From Thiobacillus sp. 65-1059 (GTDB lineage Bacteria; Pseudomonadota; Gammaproteobacteria; Burkholderiales; Thiobacillaceae): a stretch of DNA of 64,000 nt. Every line of letters begins with the position of its first letter. Position 1 is the first letter of the stretch. The stretch covers positions 1 through 64,000 of the forward strand of contig MKUE01000068.1 of the NCBI GenBank assembly GCA_001897675.1. The letters are read 5' to 3'. Below the pieces are notes generated by a model. The model was not told the DNA's origin, searched no databases, and was given only the letters and a program-made list of their open reading frames with translations. A program made the translations under genes and the position numbers. Positions 8,263 through 17,941 of this stretch are shown here, piece by piece.

Positions 8263-9185
8263 ACCAGCGCAACATGGCCGCCTCGGTGCGCGCCCGCCTG
8301 CTCAACCGCGCCCGCGAGACCCGACAAGACTTCAATCTGATCTTGACCCGCTATGCGCTTGAGCGCCTGCTTTACCGGCTCAGCATCTCCCCCCACGCCG
8401 ACCAGTTCCTGCTGAAAGGTGCGCTGCTGTTCGACTTGTGGTTCGACATCCCGCATCGTCCGACACGCGACGCCGATCTGCTGGGCTTCGGCTCGGCCGA
8501 GATCCCGCATGTCGAGGCGGCGTTTCGGGACATCTGTACGGTGGAACTGGACGACGGCATACGCTTCCAGCCTGACTCGGTACACGCGGAGGAGATCCGC
8601 AAGGAAGCCAACTACTCCGGTGTCCGGGTCACGCTGATCGGCCTGTTGGACGGTGCCCGATGCCACGTGCAGGTCGACGTGGGTTTCGGCGACGCCGTGA
8701 CGCCCGGCCCCGAGGCCGTCGACTACCCGGTAATGCTGCCGGACATGCCAGCCCCGAAGCTGCGCGCCTACCCCCGCTACACGGTTGTCGCCGAGAAGCT
8801 GGAGGCACTGGTGTCGCTCGGCATCGCCAACAGCCGCATGAAGGATTACTTCGATCTCTGGATCTTGTCGCGCTACACCGACTTCGACGGCGCGCTCCTG
8901 TGCAAGGCGATCCACGCCACCTTCGAGCGCCGCAGGACACCGCTGCCGGATGGCGTCCCTTTCGGATTGAGCGACGAATTCGCGCAGGATCGGCAGAAGC
9001 AGACTCAGTGGCAAGCATTCTTGAGGAAGAATGCCTTGGACGAGCTTCAGCTTTCCGAGGTCGTTGCCGGTCTGCGTGCCTTCCTGTCATTCCCGCTGGA
9101 CGCGCTCCAGCAAGGTGCTGCATTTCCGCAAACATGGCTTGCCGGAAACGGGTGGATGTCGAGCGGCGAGGAATCGGGCCGATGA
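8259..9185 (+). CDS. abiEii: AbiEii-type nucleotidyltransferase toxin
   Basis: 308 residues of the DUF1814/AbiEii family, enzymes that transfer nucleotides (to tRNA acceptor ends in studied relatives) and arrest growth during phage infection. The DNA-polymerase-beta-like core is seen in FLLKGALLFDLW (about 50-60, G-x-L-L position) and RPTRDADLLGFG (about 67-78, paired Asp metal ligands). The later family motifs PRYTVVAEKLEALV and SRMKDYFDLWIL carry the conserved Lys-x-x-D. The start overlaps the antitoxin stop; an upstream in-frame start at 8196 lies inside abiEi and is rejected. The stop overlaps the next start. Confidence 0.93.
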   Translation: MNQRNMAASVRARLLNRARETRQDFNLILTRYALERLLYRLSISPHADQFLLKGALLFDLWFDIPHRPTRDADLLGFGSAEIPHVEAAFRDICTVELDDGIRFQPDSVHAEEIRKEANYSGVRVTLIGLLDGARCHVQVDVGFGDAVTPGPEAVDYPVMLPDMPAPKLRAYPRYTVVAEKLEALVSLGIANSRMKDYFDLWILSRYTDFDGALLCKAIHATFERRRTPLPDGVPFGLSDEFAQDRQKQTQWQAFLRKNALDELQLSEVVAGLRAFLSFPLDALQQGAAFPQTWLAGNGWMSSGEESGR

Positions 9186-9670
9186 CCTGGAATCCCGATC
9201 TGCTCTTGGAGGATTTTCACCGTGTCGCCGGCATGGCTGGCGTCTCGTTGGCGCTTGATGCCATCGCGATCGAGCGGTGCCCTGCGCCGCACGTGCCGCC
9301 CAAGACATTACCGCCCGGCACCATGGCGGTGTACGTCTTCTCGTTTGGGCCTCATGTGCTGAAGGTCGGGAAGGTCGGCCCCAACAGCGCTGCTCGCTAC
9401 ACGGCTCAACACTACAACGCCGGCAGCGCGAAGAGCACTCTGGCAGCCTCCTTGATCAAACACGGCGAGCGCATCGGCGTCGCCGGCCTGAACGAAACGA
9501 ACGTCCCCGGCTGGATCAGGGAGCACACCGATCGGGTGAACTTCATCCTCGATGCGTCGCTCGGTGTCCACGTCCTCAACCTCCTCGAGGCATTTCTGCA
9601 GTGCCGCCTCCGGCCTGAGTTCGAGGGATTTGCCAGCCAACGGATCGATCGCGAGGGCGGACAGGCATGA
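9182..9670 (+). CDS. GIY-YIG-like protein coupled to AbiE
   Basis: 162 residues. The centre (about 47-75) reads MAVYVFSFGPHVLKVGKVG, matching the two strands of a GIY-YIG nuclease core. A following Arg (ARYTAQHY) and a Glu in a late helix (LNLLEAFLQ) sit at the positions of catalytic residues. The canonical GIY is VYV, so activity is uncertain. The ATG overlaps the toxin stop (ATGA), so this is the third gene of the operon. I know of no standard AbiE system with this partner. Confidence 0.6.
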   Translation: MTWNPDLLLEDFHRVAGMAGVSLALDAIAIERCPAPHVPPKTLPPGTMAVYVFSFGPHVLKVGKVGPNSAARYTAQHYNAGSAKSTLAASLIKHGERIGVAGLNETNVPGWIREHTDRVNFILDASLGVHVLNLLEAFLQCRLRPEFEGFASQRIDREGGQA

Positions 9671-10254
9671 AAGAGGACATCCTCGAACAAATGGTGGACG
9701 AGTACCTGCAGCACAAAGGGTACTTCACCCGGCACAACATCAAGTTTCGACCTGCCGGCGATCATGTGGAGTACGACACCCGCCAGGATGCCGTGCATAG
9801 CGACATCGACGTGATCGGCATCCATCCGCGACTCGACGGCGCGCGTCGGGTGATGGTCGTGAGCTGCAAGAGCTGGCAGGGTGGCTTTCGTCCCGAATAC
9901 TGGGTCGATGCGATCGCCAAGAACAAGGTGGTCTCGGGGCGTGAGGCCTGGCGCGGGTTTCGCGAACTGACCAGGGAGAAGTGGGCCGCAGCGTTCAGGA
10001 CGATGGTCGCCGAACTGACGGGTTCGTCCTCGTTCACCTACATCACGGCCGTCACGAAAGTCGTGGGCAGCCGAGCGGCGTGGCAGGACAACGCGACGTT
10101 CCGCGAGAATCTCGGCGGCAACCCCATCGAGATACTGACCTTCGGCGACATGCTGAAAGAACTCTTTCCGTCCATCGACACGACTCCGGCCTCATCGGAA
10201 GTTGGACGGGTTCTGCAGCTGATCAAGGCGTCAGGCTGGTCTCTCGACAAGTAA
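9667..10254 (+). CDS. PD-(D/E)XK nuclease-like protein coupled to AbiE
   Basis: 195 residues. A restriction-nuclease core is visible. The metal-binding Asp lies in HSDIDVIGIHP (about 43-53), and the next strand gives VMVVSCKSWQGG (about 61-72), a D...xCK form of the D-ExK motif. Upstream is an N-terminal helix with EQMVDEYLQHKGYFTRHN, as in Mrr-type and island-borne endonucleases. The ATG overlaps the previous stop, making four coupled genes. DNA cleavage is inferred. The operon ends 31 bases before a convergent gene. Confidence 0.65.
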   Translation: MKEDILEQMVDEYLQHKGYFTRHNIKFRPAGDHVEYDTRQDAVHSDIDVIGIHPRLDGARRVMVVSCKSWQGGFRPEYWVDAIAKNKVVSGREAWRGFRELTREKWAAAFRTMVAELTGSSSFTYITAVTKVVGSRAAWQDNATFRENLGGNPIEILTFGDMLKELFPSIDTTPASSEVGRVLQLIKASGWSLDK

Positions 10255-10285
10255 TCCAACCCGAAGGATGCACGTGCGACGGTAA

Positions 10286-10713
10286 TCAGGGATTGATGAT
10301 GGCCCGCTGCTCGTCCCATAGCAGTGGCGTCCCCGACGCCAGATCGAACAGGGTCACCTCCGGCGGCAACGTTTCGTCGAGGATCGCAGCCACGATGTCC
10401 GGCGCAAGGGTAGTGAGGTTCACCATCCGGCTCACATAGGCCCGATCCATCCCCTCGCGCTCGGCCACCTCGGATAGCGTGCGCGCCTCGCCGGACTCCA
10501 CCATCGCCAGCCAGCGGTGGCCGCGGGCGAGCGCGAGCTGGATCGGCGTCGGCGTGTCATCCCAGGGACGGGGCTGGACAGCGCTGCCGTCCGGAAGGGC
10601 CACGGCCTTGCGGCTGCCGCGGCGCTTGATCCGGATCGGCACAGCGATGGTAAGGCTGCCGTCGCTCGCGGTGATCACCTCTGGCTGACCGGTCTTGTCG
10701 ATCAAGATTTCAT

Positions 10714-10717
<4 letters not shown>
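10286..10717 (-). CDS. HTH/ParB-like protein of recombinase cassette
   Basis: 143 residues. The helix-turn-helix lies at about 80-108 (TLSEVAEREGMDRAYVSRMVNLTTLAP), resembling the KorB/ParB motif. A basic stretch IRIKRRGSRKAV precedes it. The start overlaps the recombinase stop by 4 bases, so it is the last gene of a four-gene minus-strand cassette. Proteins like this regularly follow DUF2924-linked recombinases. It may act as directionality factor or regulator (inferred). Confidence 0.6.
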
Positions 10718-12068
<1,351 letters not shown>

Positions 12069-12072
<4 letters not shown>

Positions 12073-12566
12073 CGCCGACCTCCCTGCTTCTTCGGATTCT
12101 TCGCCTTGGCCGGTGCCTTCACGCCGAAGAAGAGCGGCCCGGACCAGCGGGTGCCGGTGATCTCGCGGGCGATCATGGACAGGCTCGGGTAGCGCCTGCC
12201 CTCGAACTCATACTGTCCGTCCTGGGCGACCGTCACCCGGTGCTCGATCCCCTGGTACTCCCGGGTGAGCACGGTGCCGGGCATCAGCCGGATGTCGCGA
12301 TCGAGCTTGCGCGCCTTGCCGGTCTCCACCAGGGCCTTGATGCGCCGCTTGTTGCGCTCCAAGAGGCTGGGATCGACCTTGCGGAACTCGATCTCTTGCA
12401 GCTTGTACGCGATCCGCCGCTCCATGAACTGGCGATTGGGCGTCGGGTTGTCGCTGCCGAAGAGTTCTCGCCAAAGCGCCCTCATTTCCTCTATCGAGAG
12501 ATCCGGGAGCCCGGCGATCCGGGCGACGACGCTCGGCGGGGTGGGTGGGACGGTGCTTGCCTTCAT
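12069..12566 (-). CDS. DUF2924 protein
   Basis: 165 residues with the family signature IAGLPDLSIEEMRALWRELFGSDNPTPNRQFMERRIAYKLQE, then RLMPGTVLTREYQGIEHRVTV and a C-terminal small beta domain ending FFGVKAPAKAKNPKKQ. DUF2924 genes are found directly upstream of serine recombinases in many proteobacterial islands and phages. The function is unknown; the basic tail suggests nucleic-acid binding. It overlaps both neighbours by 4 bases. Confidence 0.88.
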
Positions 12567-12781
12567 GGAGCCTCCTCCAAAGTGTTGTTGACGGGGTGGC
12601 TATGAAGGCGCTGGTGGCCGGAGAAGCCAAGCTCAAACTCGCTCTCCGCGGGGCCGCCTGCGGACTGGGCGAACACGGCCTCGCGCAGTCGGACGAGGCC
12701 GTGGGCCAGCAAGGATGCGGCTTCGCGCCGGCGCTGCTCCGGCGTCATCCGTTCGGGTGGTAGGTGGTTGATCGTGCACAT
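12563..12781 (-). CDS. Small protein, first gene of recombinase cassette
   Basis: 72 residues, not recognised. It has a helical, Arg/Glu-rich first half (MTPEQRRREAASLLAHGLVRLREAV) and a polar tail. Its stop overlaps the DUF2924 start by 4 bases, which supports it as a real coupled gene. Confidence 0.6.
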   Translation of the reverse strand: MCTINHLPPERMTPEQRRREAASLLAHGLVRLREAVFAQSAGGPAESEFELGFSGHQRLHSHPVNNTLEEAP

Positions 12782-12898
12782 CGGTATCGGTCCTGAACGT
12801 CCAACTCGCTTGATGACGAGATTGTCCGGTCAGGCCGTGACCTCGGCCATCAGGGAGTTTCGGGCCGGTACGAAAGGATGCGGAAGGTCGCGACCCCG

Positions 12899-13792
12899 CT
12901 AATACGGATGCTGCCCGTTGCGGATGAAATTTGTGTAGGTGTCGACCAGGAGTTCGTCCTCTTCGTCGTCATTTTTCTCCCAGGGCTCGCGGTCGGGGAG
13001 GATGAGCAGCGTGATGACGAGTTCGTACTGATCGGAGACGACACGCATCTCGCGCAGGGACATGTCGGCGGGCTCTTCCTTGAACCATACGCGAGCAGGC
13101 AACTCGATTCCCGTTCTTTCATCAGGGTGACGTATCGTCTGCGCCGCCAAGGACGCCTCGGGGACGGGTATCGTCTCCTTTGAGAACCGAAACCTGGCCC
13201 TGGTGCGTAGAGCATTGCGACTCGACCAGGACCAATTGATGAAGCCGTCGTTGGAAACGACCAAGACCGCCCGCAGCGGCGTGAACTCGATCCATTGCCG
13301 GATGGCCGCCACGAGCGATACCCCATACCGATCCGCGCAAGCGCCGAGCAGATCGATGTCCACCTTGGCCGACTCGACCTGCTTGCGATAATCGTCCAGC
13401 GGCATCAACAGCGTCGCCGCGAACTTGTCGGCATCGGCTTCCCGCTGCCGGGCTGTCGAGCCCCAGTCCAACAGATCCTCCGTGCTGCATCGGAAGGCGT
13501 CTTCCTCTTTGCGATGCAGCAGGTAATGGCCCAGTTCGTGGGCGATGGTGAAGTTGATGCGTCCGCTCGATTGCACCTGGTCGTTGTAGAGCAGGTACCA
13601 GCCCTTTTCCCGTTTGAGCAGCATTCCCTCCAGCTCACCGATGTCACCGCCCCGGATGTGGGCGATCGGATCGGGTTGGCGGGAACTGATGTCCTGAGCG
13701 ATGAGCTTGACGTCGATCGGGAAACGATCGCGTCCCCACGCCTTGGAGAGAAAGTTGGCCCAAGCACCGGGCGTGGTCGGATTACTTGTCAT
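12899..13792 (-). CDS. ImmA/IrrE-type metalloprotease
   Basis: 297 residues. The zinc site is IAHELGHYLLH (H85, E86, H89), and the third ligand is probably the Glu in READADKFAATLLMP (about residue 112). In ICEBs1 and several phages, ImmA cleaves the XRE repressor encoded beside it to allow induction; IrrE/PprI does the same in DNA-damage control. Here the gene overlaps the 3' end of the XRE gene by 11 bases, which strongly suggests such a pair. A C-terminal region of about 130 residues is of unknown role. Confidence 0.88.
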   Translation of the reverse strand: MTSNPTTPGAWANFLSKAWGRDRFPIDVKLIAQDISSRQPDPIAHIRGGDIGELEGMLLKREKGWYLLYNDQVQSSGRINFTIAHELGHYLLHRKEEDAFRCSTEDLLDWGSTARQREADADKFAATLLMPLDDYRKQVESAKVDIDLLGACADRYGVSLVAAIRQWIEFTPLRAVLVVSNDGFINWSWSSRNALRTRARFRFSKETIPVPEASLAAQTIRHPDERTGIELPARVWFKEEPADMSLREMRVVSDQYELVITLLILPDREPWEKNDDEEDELLVDTYTNFIRNGQHPY

Positions 13793-14108
13793 CGCCTTCT
13801 ATGATCTTGAGGATGTCGTCCAGCTTCTTCTTGGTTCCCGACGACAGGCCCCGATACTTGCGAAAGAAGGCCTTGTCCTCTTCCGACGGTTCAAGCTCGG
13901 TAATCCGGTCGTCCATGAAATATTCGGGCGTCACCTTGAGCACGCCAGCGATTCTCGCGATCTTCTCGGCGGATGGCTTCGGATTGTCCTTGTTCTCCAG
14001 CTCCCAGATGTAGCTCTTGCTGGATTCGGTCTGTTCCGCCAGCTGCTCGAGGCTGAGTCCGCGCTGTTTGCGGAGGCCCCGTATCTTTTCTCCCAGCGGG
14101 GATGGCAT
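13782..14108 (-). CDS. XRE-family repressor (partner of ImmA)
   Basis: 108 residues. The lambda-Cro/C1-type HTH is at about 4-62 (LGEKIRGLRKQRGLSLEQLAEQTESSKSYIWELENKDNPKPSAEKIARIAGVL), followed by a short acidic/helical tail. The ATG at 14108 fits the length of single-domain XRE proteins; the open frame runs much further upstream but the codons there look non-coding. It probably represses both its own promoter and the divergent plus-strand genes. Confidence 0.88.
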   Translation of the reverse strand: MPSPLGEKIRGLRKQRGLSLEQLAEQTESSKSYIWELENKDNPKPSAEKIARIAGVLKVTPEYFMDDRITELEPSEEDKAFFRKYRGLSSGTKKKLDDILKIIEGDDK

Positions 14109-14137
14109 GTGGCACCTCGTTCTCTGAATGGCCTGAA

Positions 14138-14231
14138 AGTATACCTCTGTACCGAACGATTTGGTATCTGCTTGACAAACCCAGCACAAGCCATCAATAA
14201 TCCGAATCGTTCGGCACACCGAACGCATAAT
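14138..14231. promoter_or_regulatory. Divergent operator/promoter region of the XRE module
   Basis: A -10 TATACT for the minus strand lies at 14138-14143. CCGAACGATT (14152-14161) reappears as its exact reverse complement AATCGTTCGG (14205-14214). That copy forms a closer palindrome with CCGAACG at 14219-14225 (gap CACA). A plus-strand -35-like TTGACA is at 14172-14177 and a CATAAT at 14226-14231. Three half-sites around both promoters suit a self-regulating XRE protein. Confidence 0.6.
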
Positions 14232-14306
14232 ATCCCTGTCTAGGAGTACTTCTGGGATGTTGCGGCATGCCGGGCACCGTCCGTCTCGAAGAAGGAGAAG
14301 AAAGGC

Positions 14307-15530
14307 ATGACCGCGTTCAACCCTCGTCACCTCGCCCGTCAGGTTCCGGCCACCACTTGGCAGGCGTATCTGTCCTCCCGTTCCATCGCCATCCCCGAAT
14401 CTTTCGACTGGAGCGCCGAGGAAAAGGCATTTTCCGATGCCCTGATCGCCCTCCTGGAGGAACTCGAACCGGATCAACAGGCCCTGCTGCACGCCGAGCT
14501 GCGCCATGTCCACGCCCTCGCGACCCAGAAAGGCATCGATGCGATCCTCAACGCCAGCGACAACGACGTGGCCATTCGGGAGGACTTCGGACAGCTCCGC
14601 AACCACGCCGAGCGGGCCATGTGGGTGTTGGTGAACTGGCCGCAAACCTTCATGACGGCCGAGGCGCTGCTCCAATTCGATCTCGGCGTCGGCAAGCGGT
14701 CGTGGAAACGGCAAGCCATCAAGGTGACCGAGCCGGTGTCCCGAGAGGCTGCCGACATCGAGGGATTGCAGGCCGCCTTGTCCGAGGTGCTCTCGAAACG
14801 CAAGGGACCGCGGCGCGCCTGCCACGTAGACGTCTGCGACCGTCACCTGGACGGCGGTGTGCAGATCAGCGTCTACGTGGAGGACGATCCCAACGATCTG
14901 GTGGAGTTCGTCGAAGAGGGCATGCGCCGCCGGACGACCCGCCCGGCGACCAATCTCGCGCTGGTCTACTTCCCCGCATCCGGCATCGTCGACACCGTCG
15001 GCCGGGGCGGAGCCAAGGTCCACCAGCCGCTGGTGACGCTCTTCGCACGCCATCTGCTGAAACAGGAGGTCAAGCCTGAGGCAGTGAAGCAGCCGATGTT
15101 CTATCTCAACCGGCTGCGGCACGGCTTGGACCTTCCGGAGGACAGCGACATCGACCTCGCCGCCCACGGCATTGATCGCATTCGCCTCCGCCGCGCCCGG
15201 CTCAGGAGCACGAGGGCGCCGATCTGCGACTTCTGGGTAGGCGTACCGGCGGATCAGGCCGAACACTGCGTGCTCGCTGCATCGAGCGCCCACCTGAAGG
15301 ACCACGACCTGTTCCGCGGTCCGTTCAATATCGTCGAGGCCCTCATCAGCATCTATTTCGCCCCTGCCGAAATGGGCAAGCGCGGTCGCGTACTGAACAT
15401 CGACCTCAAGCAATCGGGGATCTCCAACCTCCAGGACATGGCAGAGGAGGACGCCAAGCTCGCTGAGCGCCTCCTGCGTGCCTGGCGCGTCTCCGAACCG
15501 ACCGAGGTCGAACTGGCCCTGGTCGCGTAG
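14307..15530 (+). CDS. Unrecognised protein of the XRE/ImmA module
   Basis: 407 residues, soluble, acidic overall, with no motif I can name. Residues 1-150 are helical (FSDALIALLEELEPDQQALLHAEL). The centre has alternating strands (ACHVDVCDRHLDGGVQISVYVEDDPNDLVEFVEEGM, NLALVYFPASGIVDTVGRGG). The C-terminal third looks regular (PFNIVEALISIYFAP). The start has GAAGGAGAAG upstream. It lies 199 bases from the divergent XRE gene and 8 bases before the next gene. Confidence 0.75.
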   Translation: MTAFNPRHLARQVPATTWQAYLSSRSIAIPESFDWSAEEKAFSDALIALLEELEPDQQALLHAELRHVHALATQKGIDAILNASDNDVAIREDFGQLRNHAERAMWVLVNWPQTFMTAEALLQFDLGVGKRSWKRQAIKVTEPVSREAADIEGLQAALSEVLSKRKGPRRACHVDVCDRHLDGGVQISVYVEDDPNDLVEFVEEGMRRRTTRPATNLALVYFPASGIVDTVGRGGAKVHQPLVTLFARHLLKQEVKPEAVKQPMFYLNRLRHGLDLPEDSDIDLAAHGIDRIRLRRARLRSTRAPICDFWVGVPADQAEHCVLAASSAHLKDHDLFRGPFNIVEALISIYFAPAEMGKRGRVLNIDLKQSGISNLQDMAEEDAKLAERLLRAWRVSEPTEVELALVA

Positions 15531-15538
15531 AAGCCGCC

Positions 15539-16495
15539 GTGCAGGCGCGCAACGACATCGCCTTCGGCCTGCTCTGCGGGCTCGTCGAGGAATCCGAGGG
15601 AAGCCTCCATCCGGATGCCGCCCGGTATTCCGGACAAATGGATGCTTATCGGCATCTCCTCGACCTCGGCGCCATCGGGGCGGGTGATGGTGTCGGATCG
15701 AGCATCCTCTGTCCCTGGTGCGGAATGGGCGATCTGGAGGGGATTCGCTTCGAGCAAGGAGGCCGCCAGGGGTACTGCACGGACTGCGGCTGGGTGGATC
15801 TGGCCAGTGATCAAGTGACACGGCTCAGGGTGGACATCACGCGCATCGTCCGGTGGCTCGCCTCGGCCCTGGGCCTTGCGGGACGGTATCAACATGAAGA
15901 GATGGTTCCGACAGCGCTGTGGCGCCTGGGCGAGATCGAACATCGACGAAAGCGGCGCACTATCTTCTTCGGTCGGAGGCTGAGCGACCCGGCCTTGACG
16001 CCCATCATCGAAGCTCGTTTGCGCACCGCCTGCGCACCCGGCTGCGGCGTCCTCATCACCACTACACCCGACGTCGCCCAAGCGATCCAGGCCGCCGGCC
16101 ATCTCGTCGTTCCGCTGCGTGCCGTGGCGCATCTCCGCAAGGCCGGCTTCGTCATCGAGAATCTCGACGCATACCTCGACGGTTCCGCCGGGATCGGCGA
16201 ACGGGATTCGGAAACCTCCCTGCGGCTCATGCACTCCGGCCGCATCGCACTGATCGACGGAGAGCGGCACGCACTGTCGCCCCAGGTCTACGGCTTTCTT
16301 TCGGTACTCGCGCAGGGCGGCGGCGATCCCGTCCATAAACGCACCATCGCCGACGCTTTGGAAATCGATGTCGACAAGTGCAAGGGCGCGGACATCTGCA
16401 AGCGGCACAAGGCCGTCTACCGCACCTTCGTCGCCCACGACAACGACGGTCACTATTGGCTGAAACCCGAATTCGTCAACGACCAAAGGAGGTGA
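15539..16495 (+). CDS. Unrecognised zinc-ribbon protein of the XRE/ImmA module
   Basis: 318 residues. Cys pairs CPWCGM and CTDCGW (about 58-84) form a zinc ribbon. A middle section follows (RRKRRTIFFGRRLSDP). The end (about 240-315, ALSPQVYGFLSVLAQGGGDPVHKRTIADALEIDVDKCK) looks like a winged helix, ending HYWLKPEF, as in some response-regulator DNA-binding domains. The start is GTG 15539, without a strong ribosome site. A DNA-binding role is inferred. The stop overlaps the alternative start of the next gene. Confidence 0.7.
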   Translation: MQARNDIAFGLLCGLVEESEGSLHPDAARYSGQMDAYRHLLDLGAIGAGDGVGSSILCPWCGMGDLEGIRFEQGGRQGYCTDCGWVDLASDQVTRLRVDITRIVRWLASALGLAGRYQHEEMVPTALWRLGEIEHRRKRRTIFFGRRLSDPALTPIIEARLRTACAPGCGVLITTTPDVAQAIQAAGHLVVPLRAVAHLRKAGFVIENLDAYLDGSAGIGERDSETSLRLMHSGRIALIDGERHALSPQVYGFLSVLAQGGGDPVHKRTIADALEIDVDKCKGADICKRHKAVYRTFVAHDNDGHYWLKPEFVNDQRR

Positions 16496-16560
16496 TGCAC
16501 CCAACGAAGCGCAATCCTTTCATCCGGCAGTTCAACTTCGATCTCGATGAGGTGAATGAC

Positions 16561-16785
16561 ATGAGTGGTAAGAACCAGTGGGTCGTCCGCAACGGCGACA
16601 AGTGGGGTGTCCGGGGGGAAGGCAACGACCGCCTGACCTCCGTACACGATACGCAACAGGAAGCCTTCGAGCGCGCACGCGACATCGCGCGCAACCAGGG
16701 CAGCGAGGTGCTCATCCAGGGCGAGGACGGGAAGATCCGCGAGCGCAACAGCTACGGCAAAGATCCGTTCCCGCCTCCCGGCTGA
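16561..16785 (+). CDS. DUF2188 protein
   Basis: 74 residues, typical size. The whole family pattern is present: QWVVRNGDKWGVRGEGN, TQQEAFERARDIARNQGSEVLIQ and GKIRERNSYGKDPFPP. The function is unknown; these small proteins are common near mobile elements. I chose ATG 16561 (GAGGTGA 7 bases upstream). An in-frame ATG at 16495, right after AAAGGAGG, would add 22 residues but is too close to that site. Confidence 0.85.
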   Translation: MSGKNQWVVRNGDKWGVRGEGNDRLTSVHDTQQEAFERARDIARNQGSEVLIQGEDGKIRERNSYGKDPFPPPG

Positions 16786-16811
16786 CCACCCCGCATTTCC
16801 ACCCCCGATAA

Positions 16812-16846
16812 GGGCCCGGAGCCAACCACTCCGGGCCTTTTTCTTT
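16812..16846 (+). terminator. Terminator after the DUF2188 gene
   Basis: Stem GGCCCGGAG / CTCCGGGCC with a 7-base loop is followed by TTTTT. It closes the plus-strand half of the XRE/ImmA module and separates it from the replication operon. Confidence 0.88.
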
Positions 16847-16867
16847 TCCGTCTCTGCGCATGGCCGA

Positions 16868-16920
16868 TTTGCACGATTTGCCCGCCCATCCTGCCCGCTT
16901 TGCCCGCCGGTTTGCCCACC
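16868..16920 (+). repeat. Short direct repeats upstream of early phage operon
   Basis: TTTGCCCGCC at 16877 and 16899, TTTGCCCACC at 16911, and weaker copies at 16868 and 16890. The spacing (about 10-12 bases) puts them on one face of the helix, so they may be binding sites for a regulator of the operon that begins at 16975. Confidence 0.4.
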
Positions 16921-16974
16921 CCCTGAAACCCAGAATGACCTCACGTTTCCGCAACAACCCGTAAGGAGCGAATC

Positions 16975-17187
16975 GTGAGTATCAAACACCTCAACCAACG
17001 CCAACTGGCCGACCGTTGGGGCGTCAGCGAAGCCACCTTGGAACGCTGGCGCTCCGAAGGAATCGGGCCGGTCTTTCTCAAGATCCAGGGGCGCGTGCTC
17101 TACCGTGTCGAGGACGTCGAGTCCTACGAGGCGGAGTGCCTGCGCAAGAGCACCTCCGAGCGCGTCGGCGCGGGAGGTGTGGCATGA
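16975..17187 (+). CDS. AlpA/excisionase-like HTH protein
   Basis: 70 residues of a MerR-like winged helix: LNQRQLADRWGVSEATLERWRSEGIGPVFLKIQGRVLYRVEDVESYEAE. Such proteins act as excisionases or early regulators. GTG start with TAAGGAGCG upstream. First gene of a long plus-strand operon; it overlaps the next gene by 4 bases. Confidence 0.8.
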   Translation: MSIKHLNQRQLADRWGVSEATLERWRSEGIGPVFLKIQGRVLYRVEDVESYEAECLRKSTSERVGAGGVA

Positions 17188-17654
17188 GCCGCCTCACCCC
17201 CGACCAGGTTCTCGCCACGCCGGCCGGCGAGCTCGCCGCGCTGCAAAGCGAGGCGCTGTTCCAGCTCAAGAACGATGCCGCCGATCTGCTCTCGGCCGCC
17301 AAGGCCATCGTCGAGCACCTCGAACGCGCGCTGGATATGAAGTACGCCGACCGCGCCCATGCCCTGCGCATGGCCGCCGGTAAGGACACCGGCGTCGTGC
17401 ATTTCGACGACGGCCGCGTGCGCGTCACCGCCGACCTTCCCAAGCGGGTCGAGTGGGATCAGAAGCGGCTCGCCGAGATCGTGCGCCGTATCGCTGAGGG
17501 CGGCGAGGACCCGGCCGAGTACGTCGAGACCGCCTACCGCGTCTCCGAGACCAAGTTCAACGCCTGGCCCGAATCGCTGAAGAGCGCCTTCGCCCCCGCC
17601 CGCACGCTCAAGACCGGCAAGCCCGGATTCCGTCTCGCCCTGCTGGAGGAGTGA
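17184..17654 (+). CDS. Conserved phage protein, early operon
   Basis: 156 residues, not recognised by name. It has a helical N-terminal half (LQSEALFQLKNDAADLLSAAKAIVEHLERAL) and a domain with VVHFDDGRVRVTADLPKRVEWDQKRLAEIVRRI. Overlapping start codons and its position before the recombination genes suggest a role in phage DNA metabolism. Confidence 0.65.
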   Translation: MSRLTPDQVLATPAGELAALQSEALFQLKNDAADLLSAAKAIVEHLERALDMKYADRAHALRMAAGKDTGVVHFDDGRVRVTADLPKRVEWDQKRLAEIVRRIAEGGEDPAEYVETAYRVSETKFNAWPESLKSAFAPARTLKTGKPGFRLALLEE

Positions 17655-17659
17655 CCGTC

Positions 17660-17941
17660 ATGTTCAAGAACCGCACTTTGCTCGACAAGCTGAAAAAGCA
17701 GCACCCCTATCTGCTGGAGTCCCTGCCGGAACGGATCGGGACGAATGGCGCCGACGTGGCAATCGAAGATGCCACCCTGGATCAGATCGCCTTCGCCGTC
17801 ATCGCCCTCGAAAACGAGGTCCGGCCCATCAGCCGCCGCATGAACGCTCTGCGGGAGCTCTACGACCTCGCCCGCAAACACGGCGCACTCGGCGCACACC
17901 GGATCGGACACGCGTTCGCCGACAAAGGAGGCCGCTCATGA
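17660..17941 (+). CDS. Small phage protein, early operon
   Basis: 93 residues, predicted helical, not recognised. ATG 17660 has GGAGG 10 bases upstream; a GTG at 17651 in the same frame is too close to that site. The end overlaps the Sak4-like gene by 4 bases. Confidence 0.6.
   Translation: MFKNRTLLDKLKKQHPYLLESLPERIGTNGADVAIEDATLDQIAFAVIALENEVRPISRRMNALRELYDLARKHGALGAHRIGHAFADKGGRS

Noticed and set aside
14109..15821. Upstream extension of the XRE reading frame to 679 codons
   Set aside because: The extension is antisense to the 407-residue gene; the HTH protein has a natural start at 14108.
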